From the NCBI RefSeq assembly GCF_900111515.1, contig NZ_FOHS01000001.1, forward strand, positions 1,061,419 through 1,125,418: a stretch of 64,000 nt of DNA, read 5' to 3'. Position numbers and translations under genes: made by a program. The notes under the pieces were generated by a model, which was not told where the DNA came from, did not search any database, and worked only from the letters and a program-made list of their open reading frames with translations. Origin of the DNA: Hymenobacter actinosclerus. GTDB taxonomy: Bacteria; Bacteroidota; Bacteroidia; Cytophagales; Hymenobacteraceae. Shown here in pieces: positions 56,990-64,000 of this stretch (position 1 is its first letter; each line of letters opens with the position of its first letter).

Positions 56990-58423
56990 TTATGGAATAG
57001 CCCCAACCCGTACGGAATCGAGGCCGAACCAGGTTGCCAGCCGGGTGTTAATGCCGTAGTCCGGACTTTCCGCCAAACCCAGAGGTGGCAAAACTATCTG
57101 GCGGTTGATGAGCACTGGCTGCGGTTGCAGAGTAAGTTCGCTATGCGGTGTACGCCCGGCCTGCTTTAGGGCTGCGAAACGGTTCTGCCATTGGGTGGCA
57201 AATGCCGGTGCTTCGTGCCTTAAGTCCAGATAAGCGTGGCCGCTGGCCATAAGTACCACTACTGCCAAGGCCACACCCAGCAGCCCTCGGGCGGCAGTTG
57301 GTACGGGGGCGACAGCAGCAGGATCAACTGGCAGACTGGCCCAGCCGGCCATCAGCCACCCCAGCAGCCACCACCAAAGCAGTATGTTCGCGGCCCGCGG
57401 GACAAGTGGTACTCGCGCCCAGGTCAAGGCGTAAGGCAGAGTTCCCACGATTAAACCCAACACCAGTACAGCCGCACTTAGCAGCAGCGGTATTCGCAGG
57501 CCCGGGGGGCGAGCGGACGCTACTTGGGCCGCTATCGGACGCAATAGCAGAACGAAGGCCGGAACTACAAGGAACGCAGGACTGGTAAGCAGCTGGCGTA
57601 ACAGGGAAAACAGGCGGACCAGAACTTCCTGAATGGAAGCAGTAGGCCGTAGGGAGCTATCCAAAGTCATGCGGGCGGTGTTACCGGGGGCTAATAAGGC
57701 TACTGTGCTAGCTACAACTAATAGGGCACCTAGTCCCACCCACACCCGGGCGCTTTGCCACTGACGGCGCCATAAGCTCACTCCAGCGCCTAAAAGCATT
57801 ACCACCGACAATAGCACTATAGTAAGCTCGGTAGAACCAGCTATGGCTATGGTGCCGGCCGCGGCCAACAGGCTCCAAACCCACCGCGCACCGCGGCGCG
57901 GCGCCCGTTGTAGTCGGTCAATGGCGAGTGGTACGAGTAGCAGCAGCCATGCCGGAACCTGATACACTGCTAGGTCAGTGAAATAGTAAAGCGCCGAAAA
58001 CGCAGAGGGAGCCAAGCTGCTATAGACCAGTGCCAGACTCGTTGCTAGAAGGCCGGCGTCCCGGCGACGTATTTGGTCCCCAGTTATCAGGCGTACTGCA
58101 GCATATAGCACAGCAATGCGCACCAACTGGCCGACAATGGCAGTCAGTTGTACTCCTTCTAGCCAACGATAATTCAGGGGGTTGCCAACCAGTAGGAGCG
58201 CATTGGTAAAATAACGGCCCGACCAGTTAGCGAAGAGGTGTTTTTGGGCAATCCAGAATCCGTAGGTTTCAACGTCGGGAGTGAAGGAGAAATCGTCGGA
58301 GTAGGGTTGATTGTAACAACTCAGCAGCAGTAGCGGCAGCAAACCCAACGCCACACCAATAGCCAGTAAATGCCACCAGTGCCGTGCTACCCAGCGAGCC
58401 AAACGCCAATTCGAGAGCTGCAC
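56990..58423 (-). CDS. DUF6056 family integral membrane protein
   Basis: A protein of about 477 residues with around eleven hydrophobic helices. The first periplasmic loop SCYNQPYSDDFSFTPDVETYGF contains the acidic pair expected of GT-C type glycosyltransferases. The C-terminal 80 residues are soluble. Start codon uncertain: a GTG at 58423 (VQLSNWRLARWV) is used here, but a TTG at 58492 would add 23 residues. Base use is slightly more AT-rich than the neighbours. Convergent with the heptose kinase gene. Confidence 0.8.
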   Translation of the reverse strand: MQLSNWRLARWVARHWWHLLAIGVALGLLPLLLLSCYNQPYSDDFSFTPDVETYGFWIAQKHLFANWSGRYFTNALLLVGNPLNYRWLEGVQLTAIVGQLVRIAVLYAAVRLITGDQIRRRDAGLLATSLALVYSSLAPSAFSALYYFTDLAVYQVPAWLLLLVPLAIDRLQRAPRRGARWVWSLLAAAGTIAIAGSTELTIVLLSVVMLLGAGVSLWRRQWQSARVWVGLGALLVVASTVALLAPGNTARMTLDSSLRPTASIQEVLVRLFSLLRQLLTSPAFLVVPAFVLLLRPIAAQVASARPPGLRIPLLLSAAVLVLGLIVGTLPYALTWARVPLVPRAANILLWWWLLGWLMAGWASLPVDPAAVAPVPTAARGLLGVALAVVVLMASGHAYLDLRHEAPAFATQWQNRFAALKQAGRTPHSELTLQPQPVLINRQIVLPPLGLAESPDYGINTRLATWFGLDSVRVGAIP

Positions 58424-58548
58424 TCCAGGTATCAGGTAAATGTAAAAAAAGGGTGCCCGAAGTTGCCTGGCTTGCGGGTGGGCCGGGTTCAACCTCTTGT
58501 CAACCTGAAAAATAAATCAGTTGGCAGTCAGGCGACCGCTCAGCCAGA

Positions 58549-59583
58549 CTACCCCCGCATCCGCGTGCTATGCTCCTTCACTGTTTCGATGAAGACCTTC
58601 ACGTTATCGGGGTTGGTGTCGGGGTAGACGCCGTGGCCGAGGTTGGCGATGTGGCGCTGGGGGCCGAACTGGTCGAGCATGGCGCGGGTGGCCGCCTGCA
58701 CCTGGGCGGGCGTGCCGTAGAGGGCGCAGGGGTCGAGGTTGCCCTGCAGGGTTTTGTCGCCTACCAGCGGGCGCACGGTGCGCGGGTCCTGGTTCCAGTC
58801 GAGGCCGATGGTACGGCAGGGCAGGGCGGCGAAGTCCTCAATGGCCCAGAAGGCGCCTTTGGCAAACACCGTTACCGGTACATTGGGCAGGGCCGCGCAG
58901 ATTTCGGCAATGTAGCGCTGGCTGAACTCCTTATAATGCGCGGGCGGCAGGATGCCGGCCCAGGAGTCGAACACCTGAATCAGGTCGGCGCCGGCCGTTA
59001 CCTGGGCCTGCAGGTAGGCAATGGTCGTAGCCGTGATTTTGCGCAGCAGCTTGTGGGCCAGCTCCGGCTCCTGGTACAGCATCCGGCGGGCCTTGCTGAA
59101 GGTTTTCGAGCCGTGGCCCTCCACCATGTAGGCCAGAATAGTCCAGGGGGCGCCGGCAAAGCCGATGAGCGGCACCCGGCCGTTGAGCGCGCGCTTGGTC
59201 ACGCGCAGGGCCTCCAGCACGTAGCCAAGATGCTCCTCGGGGTCGGCAATGCGCATGCGGGCCACGTCCTGGACCGTTTTAATGGTTTCGGGGAACAGTG
59301 GGCCTTTGGCCTCCACCATCTCATAGGTCAGGCCCATGGCCTCGGGCACTACCAGAATATCGGAGAAGATGATGGCCGCGTCTACGTCGAGCGCATCGAC
59401 GGGCTGGATGGTGACCTCAGCGGCCAGCTCCGGCGTTTCCACCAGCTCCTTGAAGCCGCTCAGGCGGCCCCGCAGGGCGCGGTACTGGGGCAGAATGCGG
59501 CCCGCCTGGCGCATGAGCCACACGGGAGTACGTTCGGTTTCTTCGCCGCGGGCGGCACGCAAAAGCAGGTCGTTTTTGAGCAC
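58549..59583 (-). CDS. hemE: Uroporphyrinogen decarboxylase
   Basis: A 344-residue enzyme that removes four carboxyl groups from uroporphyrinogen III in heme synthesis. [23 protein letters not shown] is the N-terminal signature (substrate-binding Arg), and [14 protein letters not shown] and [17 protein letters not shown] follow. The start is the GTG at 59583, giving (M)[14 protein letters not shown]. The open frame runs further upstream only by translating the AGCTTGC repeat. Confidence 0.96.
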   Translation of the reverse strand: MLKNDLLLRAARGEETERTPVWLMRQAGRILPQYRALRGRLSGFKELVETPELAAEVTIQPVDALDVDAAIIFSDILVVPEAMGLTYEMVEAKGPLFPETIKTVQDVARMRIADPEEHLGYVLEALRVTKRALNGRVPLIGFAGAPWTILAYMVEGHGSKTFSKARRMLYQEPELAHKLLRKITATTIAYLQAQVTAGADLIQVFDSWAGILPPAHYKEFSQRYIAEICAALPNVPVTVFAKGAFWAIEDFAALPCRTIGLDWNQDPRTVRPLVGDKTLQGNLDPCALYGTPAQVQAATRAMLDQFGPQRHIANLGHGVYPDTNPDNVKVFIETVKEHSTRMRG

Positions 59584-59593
59584 AGGTTTTTGG

Positions 59594-59692
59594 AGCTGCA
59601 AGCTGCAAGCTACAAGCCGCAAGCTATAAGTCCGACCATTCAGTTGTTAGGGGGTCAGGCTTGTAGCTTGCAGCTTGCAGCTTGCAGCTCAA
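59594..59692. repeat. Heptamer inverted repeat, AGCTTGC family (second copy)
   Basis: Left arm 59594-59628: AGCTGCA, AGCTGCA, AGCTACA, AGCCGCA, AGCTATA. Right arm 59658-59692: GGCTTGT, AGCTTGC three times, AGCTCAA. The arms are complementary around a 29-base spacer. The right arm contains the marC stop codon (minus strand TGA at 59689-59691). The left arm begins 10 bases from the hemE GTG. Confidence 0.92.
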
Positions 59693-60306
59693 TTAATAAA
59701 CAGGGCCTTAATGGCCGTCATGATGAAGTTTACGCCGATGGCCAGGGTGATGAAGCCCATGATGCGGGCCAGCGCCGCCAGCCCCGGCCGGCCCAGAAAG
59801 CGCGTGAGCCGCAGCGACGACATGAGGATAATGTACACGGCCAGCGCCACCAGCACGAAACCGATAAAAATCAGCCCCATATCGAAATACGTGAGCTTGC
59901 TGGTGTAGAGGCTGATGCACACGGCAATAGCGCCGGGGCCCGAGAGCATGGGCATAGCCAGCGGCGTGAAGCTGATATCGTCCTTCTCGCGGCTGGCCTC
60001 AATGGTTTCCTCCGATACTTTAGTGCGGTTGCCGCCGGGCGTGAGCAGGTCGAAAGCCGAGCGCATCAGCAAAATACCGCCCGCAATGCGCAGGTGATGG
60101 ATGTTGATGCCGAAGAAGTTGAGCACGTACTGACCCGCGAAAAACGACACCGACAGCACCGCCAGTACCGACAGGCAGGCTTTCAGGCCGATGTTGGCCC
60201 GCTCGGCCGGCGTGTCGCTTTCAGTCAGCGACAGAAAGACCGGCATGGCCCCGAATGGATTGACCACCGAAAACAGCGTAGTGAACGTGGCGAGCAGAAT
60301 ATCCAT
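59689..60306 (-). CDS. marC: MarC family (UPF0056) integral membrane protein
   Basis: A 205-residue protein with six predicted helices. LFSVVNPFGAMPVFLSLTE near the N-terminus and MLSGPGAIAVCISL are the MarC-family hallmarks. The function is unclear; the name comes from an association with multiple antibiotic resistance that was later questioned. It is upstream of hemE in the same direction. Confidence 0.93.
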   Translation of the reverse strand: MDILLATFTTLFSVVNPFGAMPVFLSLTESDTPAERANIGLKACLSVLAVLSVSFFAGQYVLNFFGINIHHLRIAGGILLMRSAFDLLTPGGNRTKVSEETIEASREKDDISFTPLAMPMLSGPGAIAVCISLYTSKLTYFDMGLIFIGFVLVALAVYIILMSSLRLTRFLGRPGLAALARIMGFITLAIGVNFIMTAIKALFIN

Positions 60307-60452
60307 AGGCGCGGGCAGGGTATGGCCGGCAAAGGTACGAGCCTTTGTGGCACCAACACGGGAGAAATCCTACTTTTAGCAAAAACAACCCCCGCATCGT
60401 AGCCGCGTAAAGGCTAGCCTTATCTGCCTCCCCACCCCAAACTTCCTGCTTA

Positions 60453-61607
60453 GTGTTCAACTCCTACGATTCTGGTTGGCTGCTGCTGGTACAGGGCCTC
60501 GTGCTGCTGCTGGCGGCCGCTGCCCTCGTGGCCACCCTGCTGCCGCTGGTCCGCCAGACGATCTGGTGGATTCGCATCTTCGATTTTCCGCGCCTGCAGA
60601 TTGTGGGCGTACTGCTGGTGGTGCTGGTGGCCGGCTGGCTGCTGGGCTGGCACCAGCCTACGGAGGGCAGCTACTGGCTGCCGGCGCTGCTGGCGAGCCT
60701 GGGGCTGGCCGCCACCTACCAGGCCTACCGCATTATGCCCTACACGCACCTGGCCAGCAAGCAGGTGGGCGACAGCACCCCCGCCAGCAGCCGGGGCCAC
60801 CTGAGCCTGGTGATGATGAATGTGCTGCAGTACAACAAGCAGAGCGACAAAGCCCTGCAGGTACTGCGCGAGGCGGATGCCGACATTATCATGGCCGTGG
60901 AAACCGATGAGTGGTGGCATCAGCAGCTGAAGCCGATGGAAGAAACCCATCCGCACACCTGCCACGAGCCGCTCGACAACACCTACGGGCTGCTGTTTTT
61001 CTCGCGCCTGCCCCTCGACGGCTGCGAAATCAAGTACCTCATCGACGACGACGTGCCCAGCCTGCATACCCGCGTGCAGCTGCCCGACGGAAAAACCTGG
61101 GTGCGCGTGTACGGCCTGCACCCCAAGCCCCCGGCACCCGCCGAGTCGGAAACCAGCACCCGCCGCGACGCTGAAATTCTGCTGGTGGGCCGCGAACTGG
61201 AAAAGCGCGACGAGCCCACTATCGTGTTCGGCGACATGAACGACGTGGCCTGGTCGCATACCTCCGAGCTGTTCCGGCGCATCAGTGGCCTGCTCGATCC
61301 GCGGGTGGGCCGCGGCCTGCTGCCCACTTTCCATGCCGAGTACCGGCTGCTGCGCTGGCCCCTCGACCACGTCTTCGTCTCGCCCCATTTCAAGGTCGAT
61401 GATATGGAGCGGTTGCCCTACGTGGGCTCCGACCACTTTCCGATCTACATCAAGCTCAGCTTCGAGCCCCAGGACAAGGCCGAGCAGGAGGAAAACCTCG
61501 AAGAGGCGGATGCGGCGGATGAGCAGGAGGCCGTAGAAAAAATTCGGGAGGGCCGGCAGGAAGAACGCGAGGAAGAAGCCAAGGAGGCCGTTCAGGCACA
61601 GCGCTAG
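60453..61607 (+). CDS. Endonuclease/exonuclease/phosphatase family membrane protein
   Basis: A 384-residue protein. Three N-terminal membrane helices (about 8-100) anchor an EEP domain: LVMMNVLQYNKQSDKA, IMAVETDEWW (metal Glu), YGLLFFSRLPLDG, VFGDMNDVAWS (Asp/Asn) and VGSDHFPIYIKL (catalytic Asp-His). Many such proteins act on phospholipids or nucleic acids at the membrane; the substrate is unknown. The C-terminal 45 residues are Glu-rich and coiled-coil-like. The start is a GTG at 60453. Confidence 0.88.
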   Translation: MFNSYDSGWLLLVQGLVLLLAAAALVATLLPLVRQTIWWIRIFDFPRLQIVGVLLVVLVAGWLLGWHQPTEGSYWLPALLASLGLAATYQAYRIMPYTHLASKQVGDSTPASSRGHLSLVMMNVLQYNKQSDKALQVLREADADIIMAVETDEWWHQQLKPMEETHPHTCHEPLDNTYGLLFFSRLPLDGCEIKYLIDDDVPSLHTRVQLPDGKTWVRVYGLHPKPPAPAESETSTRRDAEILLVGRELEKRDEPTIVFGDMNDVAWSHTSELFRRISGLLDPRVGRGLLPTFHAEYRLLRWPLDHVFVSPHFKVDDMERLPYVGSDHFPIYIKLSFEPQDKAEQEENLEEADAADEQEAVEKIREGRQEEREEEAKEAVQAQR

Positions 61608-61640
61608 AAGCAGGGCATTCGCACTGCGACCCGGCGGCCG

Positions 61641-61648
61641 TACCTTTG
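61641..61648 (+). promoter_or_regulatory. -7 element placed for a leaderless recQ transcript
   Basis: TACCTTTG ends four bases before the ATG at 61653. Confidence 0.5.
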
Positions 61649-61652
61649 CCCC

Positions 61653-63581
61653 ATGCCCGAGCAAGCTGCCACCGACGACATTCTGCACGTGCTGCGCCAA
61701 ACCTGGGGCCACACCCGGTTCCGGCCGCTGCAGGAAGACATCATCCGGTCGGTGCTGGCGGGCCAGGATACGCTGGCGCTGCTGCCCACCGGCGGCGGCA
61801 AAAGCATCTGCTTCCAGGTGCCCGCACTGGCCCGTCCGGGGCTGTGCCTGGTGGTGTCGCCGCTGATTGCGCTGATGAAGGACCAAGTGGAAAACCTGCG
61901 CCAGCGCGGCGTGAAGGCCGAAGCCGTGTACGCCGGCATGAGCCACCAGGAAATCGATCAGACCCTCGATAACTGCGTGTACGGGCCGGTGAAGTTCCTG
62001 TACGTAAGCCCCGAACGGCTGCTAACCGACCTGTTCCGGGTGCGGGTAGCCAAGATGAAGGTGAGTTTGCTGGCCATTGATGAGGCCCACTGCGTGTCGC
62101 AGTGGGGCTACGATTTCCGGCCGCCCTACCTGCGCATTGCCGAGCTGCGCGAGCTGCTGCCGGGCGTGCCCTGCATTGCCCTCACGGCCACCGCCACCGA
62201 GCAGGTGCGGGAGGATATTGTGGAAAAACTGGTGTTTGGGGCCAGCCACCGCGTATTTCAGCAGAGCTTCGCCCGGCCCAACCTTTCGTACTCGGTGCTC
62301 GAAACCGAGGACAAGTTCCGGCGCATGCTGGAGGTGGTACGCGGGGTAGGAGCCGATAAAACGAGCATTGTATACGCCCGCACCCGTCGCCAGACCGAGG
62401 ACGCCGCCGCCTACCTGCAGCAGCAGCGCCTGTCGGCCGCCGCCTACCACGCCGGCCTGCCCGCCGACCAGCGCACGAAAGTGCAGCAGGACTGGATGCA
62501 GAACAAAACCCGCTGCATCGTGGCCACCAATGCCTTCGGCATGGGCATCGATAAGCCCGATGTGCGGCTGGTGCTGCACCTGGAGGCCCCCGACAACCTC
62601 GAAGCCTACTACCAGGAGGCGGGCCGTGCGGGCCGCGACGAGAAGTACGCCTTTGCCGTGCTGCTGCGCGGCCCCGCCGATGCCGATGAGCTGCGCCGCC
62701 GCACCCGCCTAAGCTACCCGCCCCTCGATACGGTGCGCCGCGTGTACCAGGCGCTGGCCAACTTTTCGCGCACCGCGGTGGGCGGCGGCGAGTTAGTGGC
62801 CTTCGATTTCGACCTGCAGCAGTTTGCCGAAACCTACCGCATCAAGGCCCTCGACGCCCACAACAGCCTGCGCACCCTGGCCCGCGAGGGGTTTGTGCAG
62901 CTCAACGAGGCCGTGAACAACCCCGCCCGCGTCCATATTCCCATCGACCACACCGACCTCTACCGCTTCCAAGTGGCCAACGTGCAGCACGACCAGCTCA
63001 TCAAAAGCCTGTTGCGCCTGCACGGGGGCGAGCTGTTTGCCGGCTTTCAGCGGATTTCGGAGAACAGCCTGGCCCAGTACCTGCGCCTGAGCGTGGTGGA
63101 GCTGCGCAAAATGCTGCTGTTTCTGCACCGCTCGGGCATCATCCAGTTTCAGCCCCGCCACGAGTCGCCCCAGGCCCTGTTCACCACCCCCCGCCACGAC
63201 GCCGACAAGCTCCCGCTGGACCAGAAGCGCCTGACCAGGCAGCGCGACCTGGCCACCCACAAAACCGATTCAGTTATCCGTTATGCCGCCGGGGGGCGCT
63301 GCCGCCAGCAGCTACTACTGGAGTACTTCGGCGAGTTGGAGGCGCCTGCCTGCGGCGTCTGCGACTTCTGCCTGGCCCGCAAAAAGGCCCGCCAGGAATC
63401 TGTCCCGATGCCCGAGCTGCGCGCCCAATTGCTGGAGCTGGTCAAAGCTACGCCCCAGACGCCCCGCGAGGTGCTTGCCCGCTACGCCCCCGGCCAGGCG
63501 TCCGCCGTCACGGCTTTGTTGCGCGACCTAGTGGAATTGGGGGAGTTGCGCTATGCCACGGATGGGCGGCTGAGTGGGTAG
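61653..63581 (+). CDS. recQ: ATP-dependent DNA helicase RecQ
   Basis: A 642-residue 3'-5' DNA helicase. Motif 0 (FRPLQEDII), Walker A LLPTGGGKSICFQVPAL (about 44-60), DEAHC box, and QEAGRAGRD (motif VI) are present. The zinc cluster is visible as RCRQQLLLEYF then CGVCDFCLARK. The region after it is short: a small wing-like domain, without a recognisable HRDC domain. It acts in recombination repair and replication restart. Confidence 0.96.
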   Translation: MPEQAATDDILHVLRQTWGHTRFRPLQEDIIRSVLAGQDTLALLPTGGGKSICFQVPALARPGLCLVVSPLIALMKDQVENLRQRGVKAEAVYAGMSHQEIDQTLDNCVYGPVKFLYVSPERLLTDLFRVRVAKMKVSLLAIDEAHCVSQWGYDFRPPYLRIAELRELLPGVPCIALTATATEQVREDIVEKLVFGASHRVFQQSFARPNLSYSVLETEDKFRRMLEVVRGVGADKTSIVYARTRRQTEDAAAYLQQQRLSAAAYHAGLPADQRTKVQQDWMQNKTRCIVATNAFGMGIDKPDVRLVLHLEAPDNLEAYYQEAGRAGRDEKYAFAVLLRGPADADELRRRTRLSYPPLDTVRRVYQALANFSRTAVGGGELVAFDFDLQQFAETYRIKALDAHNSLRTLAREGFVQLNEAVNNPARVHIPIDHTDLYRFQVANVQHDQLIKSLLRLHGGELFAGFQRISENSLAQYLRLSVVELRKMLLFLHRSGIIQFQPRHESPQALFTTPRHDADKLPLDQKRLTRQRDLATHKTDSVIRYAAGGRCRQQLLLEYFGELEAPACGVCDFCLARKKARQESVPMPELRAQLLELVKATPQTPREVLARYAPGQASAVTALLRDLVELGELRYATDGRLSG

Positions 63582-63609
63582 GGGCGGGGCCACGTAGTGG
63601 TGCCTGGGT

Positions 63610-63642
63610 GTGGTGCCACGACTTTTTCAGTCGTGGTACCAC
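63610..63642. repeat. Hairpin upstream of the RAYT gene
   Basis: GTGGTGCCACGACT pairs with AGTCGTGGTACCAC around TTTTC, one mismatch. Position just upstream of the transposase makes it a candidate REP for this enzyme, or a recQ terminator. Confidence 0.7.
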
Positions 63643-63694
63643 TATCGTTGCGCCGATTGTATATATTGTCGTAGCCTCATATAACCAGCCATTT

Positions 63695-64000
63695 ATGCAC
63701 CTGGAGCCCGGCCACTGCTACCACATTTACAACCGAGGCAACAACCGGGAGCTGATTTTCTACAGTAAGGAGAATTACATCTACTTTCTCTACAAAATCA
63801 GAAAGCATCTGCTGCCTCAAATGCGAATTTTAGCATGGTGTCTGATGCCCAATCATTTCCATTTGCTTGTGCAAGTGCGTGAAGAGGTCACCGCTGCCAA
63901 GTGCGGCAGCGCTTTTCGGGTGCTGCTAAGCTCCTACACCCGCGCTATTCAGAAACAGGAAAACCGAACGGGCTCTTTGTTTCAGCAACAGACTCTTGCC
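63695..64000 (+). CDS. RAYT: REP-associated tyrosine transposase (IS200-like Y1 family), truncated by window end
   Basis: ATG at 63695 opens 102 codons without a stop. YHIYNRGNNRELIFYSKEN is the RAYT N-terminal signature. The HUH metal-binding motif is in WCLMPNHFHLLVQV. SSYTRAIQKQENRTGSLFQQ precedes where the catalytic tyrosine should be, beyond the window. RAYTs are single-domain relatives of IS200/IS605 transposases that process REP palindromes and are not flanked by mobile ends. It may be the enzyme behind the palindromes in this window (inference). Confidence 0.9.
   Translation, partial: MHLEPGHCYHIYNRGNNRELIFYSKENYIYFLYKIRKHLLPQMRILAWCLMPNHFHLLVQVREEVTAAKCGSAFRVLLSSYTRAIQKQENRTGSLFQQQTLA

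Noticed and set aside
58570..60402. 610-codon open frame opposite hemE and marC
   Set aside because: It is antisense to two clear genes, runs through the heptamer repeat between them, and has no recognisable domain. GC-rich codons make such shadows common.
60450..61946. 498-codon frame opposite the EEP gene and recQ start
   Set aside because: Antisense to two well-supported genes and crosses their promoter.

Overview
The window comes from a GC-rich member of the Bacteroidota, most likely a Hymenobacter-like member of the Cytophagales. The evidence is a SusC/SusD pair, the transcarbamylase variant of arginine synthesis that uses N-acylated ornithine, a ~640-residue NagB fused to a PIG-L domain, Bacteroidota-type promoters (TAnnTTTG), and many lipoproteins and CarboxypepD_reg proteins. 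The genus is an inference. No rRNA, tRNA, CRISPR array, prophage or complete insertion sequence was seen.

Layout. 1-9 kb holds a frameshifted DUF6624/TonB-C gene, a YiiX-like hydrolase, fabG, a geranylgeranyl-reductase-like flavoprotein, a TPR lipoprotein, lpd and a TetR regulator. 8-18 kb is a divergent arginine locus: argH, argE and argB run left; an N-acetyltransferase (probable acylglutamate synthase), argG, argC, argD and the acylornithine transcarbamylase run right. Together they cover every step from glutamate to arginine except supply of carbamoyl phosphate. The right arm is interrupted by an AT-rich orphan lipoprotein gene and a GxxExxY pseudogene. 18-36 kb looks like a glycan and amino-sugar region: a GHL10 hydrolase, a lipoprotein-SusD-SusC operon divergent from nagB and a NagX-like acyltransferase, an acyl-CoA ligase, and a GH3 (NagZ-like)/beta-lactamase fusion. 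36-64 kb is mostly housekeeping: exported superoxide dismutase, yidC, pyrG, a dicarboxylate symporter, a dipeptide epimerase, MarR-YceI, clpS, recR, a glycosyltransferase, an aminotransferase, heptose-7-P kinase, hemE, marC, an EEP phosphatase and recQ. The window ends in the 5' part of a RAYT (REP-associated tyrosine transposase) gene.

The most unusual content lies between genes. Many gaps carry short degenerate repeats counted in a 7-base register (about ten bases in two families). At least eight sequence families share the same plan: two arms, usually inverted, around a spacer or around a REP-like palindrome with the core CATTCAGAGCGGAGCGAAGA. Some arms form nearly perfect 38-54 bp stems, and several run into the start or stop codons of the flanking genes. 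The RAYT gene at the right edge is a candidate mobiliser for the palindromes. The common architecture across unrelated sequences is the main candidate for something undescribed.
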